A stretch of 64,000 nt of DNA from Flexivirga caeni (GTDB taxonomy: Bacteria; Actinomycetota; Actinomycetes; Actinomycetales; Dermatophilaceae), in contig NZ_RJJQ01000016.1 of the NCBI RefSeq assembly GCF_003724155.1, positions 62,001-126,000 on the forward strand, given 5' to 3'. Shown here in pieces: positions 1-10,665 of this stretch. The position numbers and the translations under genes are program-made. The notes beneath the pieces are model-generated. The model was not told the DNA's origin. It ran no database searches and saw only the letters and a list, made by a program, of their open reading frames with translations. Every line of letters begins with the position of its first letter. The first letter of the stretch is position 1.

Positions 1-262
1 AGACCGTGTCCATGTGCCAGTGACTGCGTCGCGGTCCGGCCGGTCCGGGCGACGATCCGGCAGCGTGATCGGCTCACCCGTGCGGTCGTAGAAATCCTTG
101 CCGCTGCCCCAGTCTCGACGGAGCGCCGGACTGACGGGTAGCCGGAATGTGTCGTCGATGCCGAGGTAGCCTCGTCGTCGAAGAGGGTGTGCACATCCGA
201 GCGCAGGAGCAGCCCGTTATCGACGCGATGTTCACCAGAGCACTCCCGACGTAACTCCAGTC
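1..262 (-). pseudogene. Decayed HNH endonuclease fragment, cut by the window edge
   Basis: On the minus strand the translation gives an HNH-type core, DNGLLLRSDVHTLFDDE (about 172-221). The next recognisable part, GYLGIDDTF...LRRDWGSGKDFYDRTGEP, is in a different frame and starts near base 170. A third piece, WHMDTV, needs another frame near base 20. LLLRSDVHTLFD followed by a YLGIDD-type strand is characteristic of HNH_2-like nucleases attached to restriction-like proteins (family knowledge). Two frame changes in about 200 bases indicate a pseudogene remnant rather than one gene. The 3' end lies beyond base 1. Sequencing error at one of the two shifts cannot be excluded. Confidence 0.6.
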
Positions 263-399
263 GGGATCCTTCTCGTCATACCCCTTCCACGGACCCCGTC
301 GACGCTCCACCTGTGGTGGGCCGACGCCCGCTGATTGCGGCGCGACGCAGGTTCGAACCGACTGACTTGCGCTACCGCTCGTATGGCGAGCCGTCCGTC

Positions 400-1872
400 T
401 CACGGACCGGGTGACGGGTCGTCCCGCGGCGGGTCGCCGAGCGATCGTGCGCCGTCCGCCATCGGCATTGGCTGTCGTGGCCGTTCGGGCTCGGGTGGGC
501 GTGGGTAGAACCGCACGAGAGACAAGTGGAGTTTCTCGTTCACTGGCCCGGCATACCGCGTGCGCCGCTGACCGTCGTCTCGCGGAGAAGGCAACGCATC
601 TGGTCTGAAGTGGGGTCGCAGTCTGCTGCCGTCGCGTGCGGTGAAGATGATGCCGTCCGGTCTGCTGGGGTCGCCGACCATGACGAAGGTGCCGCGGTGG
701 TGCTCGTCGTGATGGAACGGGCACAGCATGACCATCCGGTCGGCATCGGTCTGTCCGCCGTCGATCCAGTGGTCGAGGTGATGGCATTCCAGGTGGTGCA
801 TTGCCAGGCAGCCCGGATAGCGGCATCCGCGGTCGCGGTCTTCGAGTAGGCGACGGGTCCGGGCCGGAACGATGCGTTGAGCGCGACCGACACTGACCGG
901 TTTGCCGTCGGTCTCCCATACCGGCTGTATGACGCCATCGCAGACAATCCGGTCGCGCAGCGCCGGCGGAATCGCGGATCGCTTGTTGAGCCAGCTGTTG
1001 CCGGAGGTGTCCAGGTGCAGGTAGACGCGGTAGCGGCTGGCACGGGAGTGGCCGATGGGTGCGCCCGTGTCCAGCGAGCGCTGCGCCATCAGACCCATTG
1101 CCGCGCCGAATGAGGCGGCGCCGCGATTTCGGCTCGCTTCACCGGGCGTGTCGATACGGAAGAGTTCGTCCTTGGCTTCCAGCAGCGCCTGCTCGACGAG
1201 CGCACCGATGTCGGCCGGCGCGTCATAGGACAGCACGAATCGTCCAGCGGCATAACGCATGTCAAGCCGGGGCGGCGCAGTCGCCGGGTCGAACGGTGCC
1301 GGGGCGCTGTCGATGACGGCATCGGATGCGGAGTCGACGTGCTCGGCATGGTCCGCGGCGTCGCCGGGAAGTAGCGCGCTTTCCGTGCCGGATGCGGCTG
1401 CCGCCGCGGAGTCCGCGTTGAACTCGTAGCGGCACAAGGCCCGGCGCAACTGGGTGACCGTTGTGTAGGAGGCGAACTCGGCCACATCTGCGTCGAAATC
1501 GGTGGGAGTGTATTTCGCGACCACCGCTGCCTGTCCAAGGCTGAGGGTGCCGTCGTCCAGCAGCCGCTGCATATTGGGCAACTCGACCGAGCGCTCGGCG
1601 ATGCGGACGATGTCGTGGGCGGACGACCAGGTCAGCCCGGCGTATGCCGTCAGCCACTGCTCCGGCGACTTCAAGCCGACACCGCACCAGAGTTCATCCG
1701 CCAGCACCCGGCGCATCAGCGCAATGAGCCGGGCATGGCCGTCGTTCAGCTGACCGCCGATGACTGCCAGCTCATCTCGCGCGCTCGCCATGGCGGCGTT
1801 GCGCGCCGGCTCGTGCGGCGAGTCGGTGACGGTGCCGCCACTGAGCGGTTTCGTCGGACATGTTTCGATCAT
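400..1872 (-). CDS. DUF222 / HNH endonuclease domain protein (13E12 family)
   Basis: 490 aa from the ATG at 1872, which opens MIETCPTKPL. An open frame continues upstream, but its translation is low-complexity Arg/Pro and unlikely to be real. Residues about 30-300 are the DUF222 helical region (ARDELAVIGGQLNDGHARLI onward). Residues about 345-400 carry an HNH module with CRYPGC, ECHHLDHW and LCPFHHDEHH, so the metal-binding His and Cys are present. These proteins are multicopy in high-GC actinobacteria and often regarded as mobile or repeated (13E12). The biological target is unknown. A Pro/Arg-rich tail follows. The gene is divergent from leuA and lies beside a second, decayed HNH fragment. 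Confidence 0.85.
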   Translation of the reverse strand: MIETCPTKPLSGGTVTDSPHEPARNAAMASARDELAVIGGQLNDGHARLIALMRRVLADELWCGVGLKSPEQWLTAYAGLTWSSAHDIVRIAERSVELPNMQRLLDDGTLSLGQAAVVAKYTPTDFDADVAEFASYTTVTQLRRALCRYEFNADSAAAAASGTESALLPGDAADHAEHVDSASDAVIDSAPAPFDPATAPPRLDMRYAAGRFVLSYDAPADIGALVEQALLEAKDELFRIDTPGEASRNRGAASFGAAMGLMAQRSLDTGAPIGHSRASRYRVYLHLDTSGNSWLNKRSAIPPALRDRIVCDGVIQPVWETDGKPVSVGRAQRIVPARTRRLLEDRDRGCRYPGCLAMHHLECHHLDHWIDGGQTDADRMVMLCPFHHDEHHRGTFVMVGDPSRPDGIIFTARDGSRLRPHFRPDALPSPRDDGQRRTRYAGPVNEKLHLSLVRFYPRPPEPERPRQPMPMADGARSLGDPPRDDPSPGP

Positions 1873-2089
1873 GCGTCTAGTCAAACACCGAGCACCGACA
1901 GCCCTCCGCGGTCCGTCGCGCGATGTATGGCGGCCCCGCATCGGCAACTGCGCCGAGTGGGCACTTGCTGGTGGGTGGGCGCGGGTCCTCGCCAGCAAGC
2001 GCGCCGGGTGGACACTTACTGACGGGTAGGCATCTGTCCGAATGCCGGACGCCCCGCCCGGCCCGTGGACAGCGCTCAGATGGTGCCGT

Positions 2090-2149
2090 ATGGTGCAGGA
2101 CGTGCGCTCGGCATACTCGCTTCTCCTTCGGTGCCGCGACGGGGCCTGA
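2090..2149 (+). promoter_or_regulatory. Probable leucine leader peptide ORF upstream of leuA
   Basis: A 19-codon ORF reads MVQDVRSAYSLLLRCRDGA and stops at TGA 2147-2149. Codons 11-13 are three consecutive Leu codons CTT-CTC-CTT (2120-2128); CTT is rare in this GC-rich DNA. Downstream, 2134-2140 (CCGCGAC) can pair with 2165-2171, and 2151-2158 (CTTCGGCC) can pair with 2187-2194. The first hairpin encloses the left arm of the second, so the two folds exclude each other, as in ribosome-mediated attenuation. A ribosome stalled on the Leu codons would cover the first arm. Leader-peptide control of leuA is known in actinobacteria; assignment here is inference. Confidence 0.5.
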
Positions 2150-3979
<1,830 letters not shown>

Positions 3980-3990
3980 TCCGGAGATGG

Positions 3991-4032
3991 CGCTAGACAG
4001 ATCGCGCGCCATATCGCGCGATCTGTCTAGCG
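3991..4032. terminator. Bidirectional hairpin between convergent leuA and nucleotidyltransferase genes
   Basis: A perfect 18-bp inverted repeat (3991-4008 with 4015-4032) encloses a 6-base loop CCATAT. It starts 12 bases after the leuA stop and contains the stop codon and last codons of the opposing gene (stop 3993-3995), so it can act for both transcripts. There is no T-run after either arm. Confidence 0.75.
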
Positions 4033-4733
4033 GAAGCTTCGAGCAGTCCGATGGCGCGTGCCACGAATTCCGCTGCCGCACTGTCCGCCGGACCGAGTGG
4101 CTGGCCGGCGAGCTGCGCCGATTTTGCTTGGGAAACAAGCGGATTCGGTCCAAATCGACTTACCCACCAGTCGGCACCGTCGATCTTCGACAGCAGGCGT
4201 CCCCCGGAAGCGAATGCAACTGCACGGCACGCGTTGAGCACCGCGTAGCGCTGATCGGCATACTGCAGACCCCACCTCAATTCGCCGACGAAGTAGCCGA
4301 CGAGCGCGTGCGGGGACACGGCGCCAAAGATGTCCTGCGGCGGCGGTCCGAACAACGCGATGGCCGATTGACGGCATACGGCGTAGTGGGCGGCGAGATC
4401 GGGGTCGCCTTCGCCGGTGTCCTCCGACATCCTCGCCGGGCCGGCGATGTGCAGCCGGAACGGGTATGGCGCAAGTGGTGTCGCCGCCGCAGCCCGCGAC
4501 ACGATGGACAACTCCAGCGCACTCGGCGTCGCGCACGCCAATAAAACGGGTGCGACACCGGTGACAGAGCCGTCCGCGACCACCAGGATGTCCAGGTCCG
4601 ATGACCGCGTGAAACCGCCCAGCGCAGCCGAACCGTGCAGGTACACGCCCACCAGGTCGTGCACGTTCGCGACACAAGCGTCGGCCACCCGGACGGCCTG
4701 CTCGCTCCAGAACGGTCGGGCCACGCCTTCCAT
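3993..4733 (-). CDS. Aminoglycoside-adenylyltransferase-like nucleotidyltransferase
   Basis: 246 aa. The nucleotidyltransferase signature GSAALGGFTRSSDLDILVV (about 35-53) has the GS motif and DxD metal-binding pair of the pol-beta superfamily. The C-terminal half resembles the helical domain of AadA/ANT(9)-like enzymes (DUF4111). Resistance enzymes of this family transfer AMP to spectinomycin or streptomycin hydroxyls, but many chromosomal homologues have no shown resistance role, so the substrate is not assigned. The ATG is 2 bases after the stop of the upstream mycothiol-dependent enzyme gene, implying co-transcription. Confidence 0.75.
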   Translation of the reverse strand: MEGVARPFWSEQAVRVADACVANVHDLVGVYLHGSAALGGFTRSSDLDILVVADGSVTGVAPVLLACATPSALELSIVSRAAAATPLAPYPFRLHIAGPARMSEDTGEGDPDLAAHYAVCRQSAIALFGPPPQDIFGAVSPHALVGYFVGELRWGLQYADQRYAVLNACRAVAFASGGRLLSKIDGADWWVSRFGPNPLVSQAKSAQLAGQPLGPADSAAAEFVARAIGLLEASARQIARYGARSV

Positions 4734-4735
4734 CG

Positions 4736-5533
4736 CTACTTCACACCCTCACGGAGGAGCACGTCGTCCATCGCGGCCAACGCCTGCGCATCGCCGCTCC
4801 GTGCCAGGGTGCCCGCCGTGGGGCGGTTCCAGAGCCACAGATCGAGGTCGGCGGCCGTGCCGGAGATCGTGGCCGCGGGGATGGCATCGGGAGCCGGGCG
4901 GAAGTTGGGGTCATCGATGCGCTCGCCGGATTCGGGCAGCGTCGCGGTCTCGCGGCCCAGCTGAAGCATCCAGCGACGGCCGGCGTCGGTCGCGACCAGC
5001 TCGATCACGCTGCCCGCGGCTGCAGCGAACGTCAGCAGGGGGTGCTCCCGGCCGTACATCACCGCCACGATCTCATCCACGCCATCCGCCGCCAGGGTCG
5101 GATCGATCCCGGAAACCGTTGCGCCGGAGGTGAGTTCGGCATCCACCCGATGGATCAACGCCTCGTGTGCCTGCCGGCGGGCGATGTAGCCGGCCGTGTG
5201 CAGCGCAGCATCGGCGGTCCACATCCAGCGAGTTTCGTCGCTCGCGGTGTCCCGCAGTGCAGCGGTCAGCTCGCGCTGTGCGTCGTCGAATGCGCGCAGC
5301 AGCGCGTCGTGGCCATCGGGCCGCTCGGGGTGCTCCAGCGACTCCGGGTCTGCGACGTTCTGGGACACGATCGTGCCCCAGAACCACTGCACTTCGGTGA
5401 GATGCCAGAGCAGGTCGTCGGCTGTCCAGTCCGGACACGTGGGCACGGCTGTGTCGGGGTCGGCGCCCGTGAGGACGTCGCGGAAACGGGTGGACTCGTC
5501 GCGGATGGTGGCCAGGAAGTCGGGTGTCGCCAT
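4736..5533 (-). CDS. Maleylpyruvate isomerase family mycothiol-dependent enzyme
   Basis: 265 aa from ATG 5533 (MATPDFLATIRDESTRF). The N-terminal half is a DinB-like four-helix domain (MDMPI_N), including CPDWTADDLLWHLTEVQWFW with the metal His and later HEALIHRVDAELTSG. The C-terminal part is the small MDMPI_C domain with WLWNRP near the end. Family members use mycothiol as cofactor or as a conjugation substrate; the physiological reaction here is unknown. An open frame extends 25 codons upstream, but MATPDF matches the usual family start. The nucleotidyltransferase gene follows 2 bases downstream. Confidence 0.85.
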   Translation of the reverse strand: MATPDFLATIRDESTRFRDVLTGADPDTAVPTCPDWTADDLLWHLTEVQWFWGTIVSQNVADPESLEHPERPDGHDALLRAFDDAQRELTAALRDTASDETRWMWTADAALHTAGYIARRQAHEALIHRVDAELTSGATVSGIDPTLAADGVDEIVAVMYGREHPLLTFAAAAGSVIELVATDAGRRWMLQLGRETATLPESGERIDDPNFRPAPDAIPAATISGTAADLDLWLWNRPTAGTLARSGDAQALAAMDDVLLREGVK

Positions 5534-5621
5534 ACCGACGGACAGTACGGCGCAGGACCGACGGCGGGCCACCAGAAAAGCTTCCGGTCGACTTTGCGCC
5601 ATGTGCAATATGCTCCGCCGT

Positions 5622-6098
5622 ATGACGCACCCAGGGGATCCGGCGAATCAGCCTCAGCAACCGACCGGCACACCGCTGCCGGGCCAGTGGCAAGGAGCTC
5701 CCGGCCAGTGGCAGGGGGCACCGCCGCCGCAGCAACCGCGAGGCGGCGCCGGTGGACTGCTGCTGCTGACCTTGCAGGGCAGTCCGCTGACCGCCAGCAT
5801 GCTGACACCGAAGGTGTTCATCGACGGCTTCCCGGTAGGTGCGGCATACGGGCTCAACACGATTCCCGTGCCGCCCGGTCGCCATACGGTCAGGGCCGAG
5901 GCGACCTGGATCGTGAAATACGGCCAGGCGTCATACGACTTCGACGCTCAGCCCGGGCAGCAGGTGGAAGTGTTCTACGCCTCGCCGATGATCCAGTTCA
6001 TGAAGGGCCGGATGGGTCCGGTCAAGCAGAAGCGGCCGGGCGTCTGGCTGTTGGTAGTCATCCTCGTGATCGTGGTCGTGATTGTCGTCGTGTCCTGA
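5622..6098 (+). CDS. Small Pro/Gln-rich protein with one C-terminal membrane segment
   Basis: 158 aa from ATG 5622 (MTHPGDPANQPQQP). Residues 1-50 are rich in Pro, Gln and Gly with a short repeat GQWQGAP. Residues about 55-130 form a compact beta-rich region (VFIDGFPVGAAYGLNTIPV, PPGRHTVRAEATW) resembling a PEGA-like surface domain. The last 22 residues (GVWLLVVILVIVVVIVVVS) are a single transmembrane helix ending at the C-terminus, suggesting a tail-anchored protein. No enzyme motif is seen. It is divergent from the mycothiol enzyme gene and convergent with the serine hydrolase remnant, stop codons 4 bases apart. Confidence 0.75.
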   Translation: MTHPGDPANQPQQPTGTPLPGQWQGAPGQWQGAPPPQQPRGGAGGLLLLTLQGSPLTASMLTPKVFIDGFPVGAAYGLNTIPVPPGRHTVRAEATWIVKYGQASYDFDAQPGQQVEVFYASPMIQFMKGRMGPVKQKRPGVWLLVVILVIVVVIVVVS

Positions 6099-6102
6099 CA
6101 AC

Positions 6103-6975
6103 TCAGCGCAACGGCGCGGCCATCGCGGCATAGAGGATTCTCGACACGCCGCCCACGGTGTCGCGGCCGTAATAGAAACCGCGTGGTGCCCGGCTCAGGA
6201 TGACGGCGTTGTAGTTGTGCCCGTGACCGCCGATGTGGCCGAGCGAGTTGAGCCGGTAGCCGCCGGGGCGCGGACCCCAGCCATTTTTGGTGTTCCAGGC
6301 ATTGCTGGTCGGCAGCGGCGGCGTGCAGACGCCCCATCGTTGTGCCGGAATCACCTGGGCCATCAGGCTTTTCAGGTAGTCACGGTTGGCGACGGTGAGC
6401 ACGGTCGTGCCCCATACGACACCGGTCATCAGCACGATCTGGTCTTGCGCCGTAGTCGTCGAATATCCTCACCAGCTGGTGGCGCCCGCTGTCGTGCCGC
6501 CCTGTATGACGGTGCTCTTCAAGCCGTAGAGCCCTGCGACCCGGCGGACGTTCGACACTCCGGCCCAGGTGAGCAGCGCATTGGTGGCGGTGTTGTCGCT
6601 CCGCGTGATCATCGCCTTTGCCTGCGCGCGCTGCGCGGTGGTGAGGTTGACCTTGCGCTCCTGACAGCGGCGCAGCACGGTCGCCAGGATCAAGACCTTG
6701 ATGATGCTGAGCGTCTCATTGCGCCAAGTTCCCTGGTAGGTAAAGGTTTTGCCGTTCCGGCAGTCGTAGAGCGCGACGCTGAAAGTTCCACCCCTGGTGC
6801 GCTGGTAGGCCTTCAGCCGGGCGGTCAGTTGTGCTGCGGTGAGACTCGCGGCGTGCGCTGGCGCGGGCACCAGCAGGGTCGCTCCCACAGTGGATATGCC
6901 GCCGGCGAGGACCAGGCGACGGGTCAGCGTCGGCGTGCGGCTGCCGGGCTGTGCGGTCATGTCGGGGCCTCGCAT
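6103..6975 (-). pseudogene. Tat-exported class A beta-lactamase-like serine hydrolase interrupted by an in-frame TGA
   Basis: Two same-frame segments, 6472-6975 and 6103-6468, are separated only by a TGA at 6469-6471 (GATSW-stop-GYSTTTAQDQ). The N-terminus has a twin-arginine-like signal (TRRLVLAGG ... APAHA-A). The SxxK motif is SIIK in ETLSIIKVLILATVL, SDN is present in TRSDNTATNALL, and GHIGGHGHN sits where the third active-site motif is expected. With the stop read through, the protein would be about 290 aa, normal for the family. A TGG-to-TGA change is the simplest explanation; sequencing error or readthrough are alternatives. Confidence 0.75.
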
Positions 6976-7042
6976 CGAGTCGGGGAAATCTCAGCGAAAA
7001 CGCAGCATATTGCCAGGTAGATCCGTGTGTCACACTCGCGTG

Positions 7043-7600
7043 ATGATCGAGCCGGACACCCCGAGATTCGCGGATGTCGCGTTGCGGGAGGGATCGCTGG
7101 TGTTGCGCCCGCCGGTTGTGGCGGATGTGCCCGCCATCGTGCGGTCGTGCCGCGACGCGCTCACCCAGCGATGGCTTCCGCTGTCCGACCCGTATGACGA
7201 GTCCCATGCTCGCGAATTCGTCACCTTGGGTGCGGAAACGACCTGGCGCAGCGGTGATGGTGTGGTCCGCGCGATCGAGCACGACGGTGCGTTCGCCGGG
7301 ATGATCGACCTGAAGAAGACGTCGTGGCGTGGCCGGACCACCGAGATCGGCTACTGGGTGGCGCCGGAGCACCGAGGGCGTGGTTTGGCCGCGAGGGCGG
7401 CGCGGCTGCTGGGCGACTGGGCGCTCCGCGACCAGGGGATGGAGCGTGTCGAGATCCGTGCAGCCACAGGCAATCTCGGCTCTCAGCGAGCGGCGCTCGC
7501 CGCGGGATATCGCGAGGAGGGCGTGCTGCGTTCGGCTGGTTTCGTGCACGGCGGACGCGTCGATCTGGTGGTCTTCGGGAAGGTCCGCGCCGACCTCTGA
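7043..7600 (+). CDS. GNAT family N-acetyltransferase (RimJ/RimL type)
   Basis: 185 aa from ATG 7043 (MIEPDTPRFADVALREG). The acetyl-CoA-binding motif A is EIGYWVAPEHRGRGLAARAARLLGDWA (about 95-121), containing the Q/RxxGxG/A type loop RGRGLA, followed by RVEIRAATGNLGSQRAALAAGYREEG, typical of RimJ/RimL-like transferases. The substrate amine cannot be read from sequence. It is divergent from the serine hydrolase remnant and convergent with the AlkB-like gene. Confidence 0.88.
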   Translation: MIEPDTPRFADVALREGSLVLRPPVVADVPAIVRSCRDALTQRWLPLSDPYDESHAREFVTLGAETTWRSGDGVVRAIEHDGAFAGMIDLKKTSWRGRTTEIGYWVAPEHRGRGLAARAARLLGDWALRDQGMERVEIRAATGNLGSQRAALAAGYREEGVLRSAGFVHGGRVDLVVFGKVRADL

Positions 7601-7618
7601 CGGCGCGGGGCCGGCGAT

Positions 7619-8260
7619 TCACCGCACGTCATACGGCCGGAACTGGATGCTGATGCGCGGTCCGACCGGCTTGCTGGTCTTCGGAATGGCGTGCTCCCAT
7701 GTTCGCTGCGCCGAACCGCCCATGACGACCAGGTCGCCGTGCCCGAGGGTATGGCGCACGGACGCGCCGCCGCCCACCGGCCGCATCGCGAAGGTGCGCG
7801 GATGACCGATCGAGACGATGGCGATCATGGTGTCCTGCGTGCTTGACCGGCCGATGCGGTCGCCGTGCCACGCCACGGAGTCGCGCCCGTCGCGATAGAG
7901 GCACATGCCCGCGGTCGTGAAGGGCTCGCCGAGCTCGTCCGCGTAGTGTGCGGAAAGCGCCGAACGTGCTTGGGTCAGAACGGGATCGGGCAGCGTCTCG
8001 TGCTGGTGATAGAAGCGCAGCAACCGCGGGGTTGCGACCTCCCGGTCATACATCTGGCGCCGTTCCGCCCGCCAGCCGACGCCCGCGCTGCCGCCCTGAG
8101 TGAGCCGGGCGAACAACTCGTCGGCGCCGGTGAGCCAGCCGGGCCGCAGGTCGAGCCACGCGCCGCGGGTGAGGGGGATCCGCCGGATTGCGCCGTCCAG
8201 GGGGCGCAGCCCGATCTCGTCGACCTGGTCGAGCAACGAACCCTGCAGAGCCATGTTCAT
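7619..8260 (-). CDS. AlkB-like 2-oxoglutarate/Fe(II)-dependent dioxygenase
   Basis: 213 aa from ATG 8260 (MNMALQGSLLDQ). The iron ligands are in AWHGDRIG (HxD) and TWEHAIPK (distal His), and the 2-oxoglutarate-binding arginines are in PRISIQFRPYDVR at the end. This matches AlkB-type dealkylases that repair 1-methyladenine and 3-methylcytosine in DNA by oxidative demethylation (family knowledge). Length fits short bacterial AlkB homologues. The neighbouring FAD gene starts on the same strand upstream with a gap of 32 bases, so co-transcription is possible. Confidence 0.88.
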   Translation of the reverse strand: MNMALQGSLLDQVDEIGLRPLDGAIRRIPLTRGAWLDLRPGWLTGADELFARLTQGGSAGVGWRAERRQMYDREVATPRLLRFYHQHETLPDPVLTQARSALSAHYADELGEPFTTAGMCLYRDGRDSVAWHGDRIGRSSTQDTMIAIVSIGHPRTFAMRPVGGGASVRHTLGHGDLVVMGGSAQRTWEHAIPKTSKPVGPRISIQFRPYDVR

Positions 8261-8292
8261 CTGCTCAGGGTAGGCACCGATCGAACGTATGT

Positions 8293-9843
8293 CTAGTTCT
8301 CGCCCGCTTCCAATGCAGCGCGGGCGGCGTGGTATCCGCCGAGCCCGCTCACGCCGCCACCGCGACGAGAACCCGCTCCTGCCAACAGGATCCGGCCCTC
8401 GCGGGTGGCCACACCCCAGCGCTGCGCCGGAGTGTCCAGCGGTTCGTCGTCCGATGCCCATGGCCAGGAAAGGGGTCCGTGGAAGATGTTGCCTCCCGGC
8501 ATCCACAGCGCGTCCTGCAGATCACGTGTCGTCTTGGTCTCCACGCACAGCGCACCCGTCGGATCGGTCAGCACGACGTCGTCGATCGGCTCGGCGAGCA
8601 CGCTGGACAGTGAATCCAGCACAGACCGCTGCAATTTCGCGCGTTCCTCATCGCCGCCCTGGATCAACCGGTCCGGTGTCTGCAGCGAGAAGACCGTGAG
8701 CGTCTGCGCGCCGGACTCCCGCAACTGGGGTGACAGGATCGTCGGATCGGTCAGCGAGTGGCAGTAGATCTCGGCCGGCATCGGCGACGGGATGGTCCCG
8801 GAAACCGCCTGCTGGTAAGCGGTTTCGAGCCCTGAGTAGGTCTCGTTGATGTGGAACGTGCCACCGAACGCAGCCGCAGGATCGATGCGTTGCTCACGCA
8901 ACGCCGGCAGCCGCCGCAGCAGCAGGTTGACCTTGACCTGAGCGCCTTCGGCCGGCCCTGGGGCGCTGCCCAGCAGCCGGTCGAGCACGGCGGGGGCTGC
9001 CGCCCAGAGCACCTGGCCCGCGTCCGCGACAACCTCGTCGTCGTGGTCTCGCCAGTGCACCGTGCCGTCATCGACGCTGGTGACCTCGCACCCGGTGCGT
9101 AGCTCGGCGCCGGCGTCGCGTGCCGCCTGCTCGAGCGCACCGGACACCGCACCCATGCCGCCGACCGGCACGTCCCAGTCGCCGGTGCCGCCACCGATCA
9201 CGTGATAGAGGAAACAGATGTTCTGCTGCAGATCGGTGCCGTGTGCCTGCGCGAAGGTCGAGATGAGCCCGTCGGTCAGGATCACGCCGCGCACCAGGTC
9301 ATCGTGCACGCTCGACTCGATCACTTCGCCGAGCGGCCGGTCGAGGAAGTCGTGCACGATCGATGCGTCGCCGAGCGTCTCGGCAATCGCCGAACGGCGT
9401 TGCAGCGGAGCGGTCACCGTCGGCCAGAGCACCTGCGCCATACGGGCAGCACGTGCGTAGAACGTGTCCCACCCAGCCACGTCGGAGCCTGCGCCGATCG
9501 ATTCGAACGATGCCTGCGTGGCAGCGACGTCGCCGTGGTCGACCAGCAGCCCTCGGTCGCCATCCGGCACCGGTGTGTATGACGCAAAACGCCTGCGCTT
9601 CAAGGTGATCCGCAGGCCGAGGTCATCGATGATCTGCTGCGGGAGCAGGCTGACGAGGTAGGAGTAGCGGGACAGCCGCGCTCCGGTGCCGGGAAATGCC
9701 TCGGCCGACACGGACGCACCGCCGAGATGGTCCTGGCGCTCCAGCAGCAGCACGGACTTGCCCGCACGAGCGAGATAGGCGGCGGCGGTCAGGCCGTTGT
9801 GACCGCCGCCGACGATGATGGCGTCATACCGAGAGCGAGACAT
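8293..9843 (-). CDS. FAD-dependent oxidoreductase, phytoene-desaturase-like
   Basis: 516 aa from ATG 9843 (MSRSRYDAIIVGGGHNGL). Residues 7-36 are a Rossmann FAD-binding motif (IIVGGGHNGLTAAAYLARAGKSVLLLE). The C-terminal GRILLAGAGSRRGGGVSGLGGYHAA is the second FAD-contact motif of the amine oxidase/phytoene dehydrogenase superfamily. It resembles PYROXD2/CrtI-like oxidoreductases of unknown substrate. There is no carotenoid gene nearby, so a pigment role is not supported by context. Confidence 0.85.
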   Translation of the reverse strand: MSRSRYDAIIVGGGHNGLTAAAYLARAGKSVLLLERQDHLGGASVSAEAFPGTGARLSRYSYLVSLLPQQIIDDLGLRITLKRRRFASYTPVPDGDRGLLVDHGDVAATQASFESIGAGSDVAGWDTFYARAARMAQVLWPTVTAPLQRRSAIAETLGDASIVHDFLDRPLGEVIESSVHDDLVRGVILTDGLISTFAQAHGTDLQQNICFLYHVIGGGTGDWDVPVGGMGAVSGALEQAARDAGAELRTGCEVTSVDDGTVHWRDHDDEVVADAGQVLWAAAPAVLDRLLGSAPGPAEGAQVKVNLLLRRLPALREQRIDPAAAFGGTFHINETYSGLETAYQQAVSGTIPSPMPAEIYCHSLTDPTILSPQLRESGAQTLTVFSLQTPDRLIQGGDEERAKLQRSVLDSLSSVLAEPIDDVVLTDPTGALCVETKTTRDLQDALWMPGGNIFHGPLSWPWASDDEPLDTPAQRWGVATREGRILLAGAGSRRGGGVSGLGGYHAARAALEAGEN

Positions 9844-9861
9844 GGCGCAAGGGTATGACGC
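9821..9861. repeat. Inverted pair of the GTATG motif at the start of the FAD gene
   Basis: GCGTCATACC (9821-9830) and its exact reverse complement (9852-9861) flank a 21-base spacer containing the FAD gene start. Both arms carry the genome-wide over-represented GTATGACGC form. It could be a hairpin in RNA or two protein-binding sites; function unknown. Confidence 0.6.
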
Positions 9862-9915
9862 GGGCCCGCGTGCCTGCGCGAGGTTCTCGGCGCTGTCGGC
9901 GACAATGGATCGGTC

Positions 9916-10665
9916 ATGGCCACTTATCGCGACGTCGGCATCGTGCTGCGCACCCACAAGCTGGGGGAGACGGACCGCATCGTCACCATGCTCACCCGCG
10001 GGCGGGGCGAAGTGCGCGCGGTGGCCAAGGGAGTGCGCCGGACCAAGTCGAAGTTCGGCGCTCGCCTGGAGCCGGGAATGATCGTCGATCTGCAGTGTTA
10101 CGAGGGCCGTTCGCTCGACACAGTCACTCAGGCCGAGATCATCGCACCGTATGGCGAGCGCCTCACCCGTGACTATGCCGCCTTCACCGCGGCGACGGCC
10201 ATGCTGGAGACCGCCGAGCGGCTGATCGAGGAGCGGGAGGCTGCGCCGCAGCAGTTCAACCTCCTGGCCGGTGGCCTGGCGTCTCTGGCGCATCGCGAGC
10301 ACGAGCCGGGTCTGGTGCTCGACTCCTACTTGCTGCGTGCTGTCGCCATTGCGGGCTGGGCGCCCAGCTTCGCCGACTGTGCCGGCTGTGGCGCGCCCGG
10401 GCCGCACCGCGGGTTCAACCTGGCGTCCGGCGGTGCGGTCTGTTCCGCCTGCCGGATGCCGGGCAGTTCCGCGCCCGACCCGGACACCTTCGTGCTGCTC
10501 GCGGCCCTGCTGACCGCGGACTGGGCGGTCGCGGACGGCAGCGCGGCGGCCTCCCGCAAGGAGGCGAGTGGCCTGGTCGCGGCATACGTCCAGTGGCACC
10601 TGGAGCGCGGTGTGCGATCGTTGCGTCTCGTGGATCGCACCAGCCCCGTCGGATCGACCCGATGA
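9916..10665 (+). CDS. recO: DNA repair protein RecO
   Basis: 249 aa, normal length. The N-terminal OB fold runs over about 1-80 ([27 protein letters not shown]), with helices and then a Cys-rich zinc-binding region [13 protein letters not shown]...CSACRMPG (about 155-180). RecO loads RecA on SSB-coated DNA with RecR in gap repair. The stop overlaps the uppS start (ATGA), so the two are translationally coupled, the usual actinobacterial arrangement. Confidence 0.95.
   Translation: MATYRDVGIVLRTHKLGETDRIVTMLTRGRGEVRAVAKGVRRTKSKFGARLEPGMIVDLQCYEGRSLDTVTQAEIIAPYGERLTRDYAAFTAATAMLETAERLIEEREAAPQQFNLLAGGLASLAHREHEPGLVLDSYLLRAVAIAGWAPSFADCAGCGAPGPHRGFNLASGGAVCSACRMPGSSAPDPDTFVLLAALLTADWAVADGSAAASRKEASGLVAAYVQWHLERGVRSLRLVDRTSPVGSTR

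Noticed and set aside
330-400. Possible tRNA remnant around the TTCGAA-like sequence
   Set aside because: No acceptor, D-arm or anticodon arm can be folded in either orientation.
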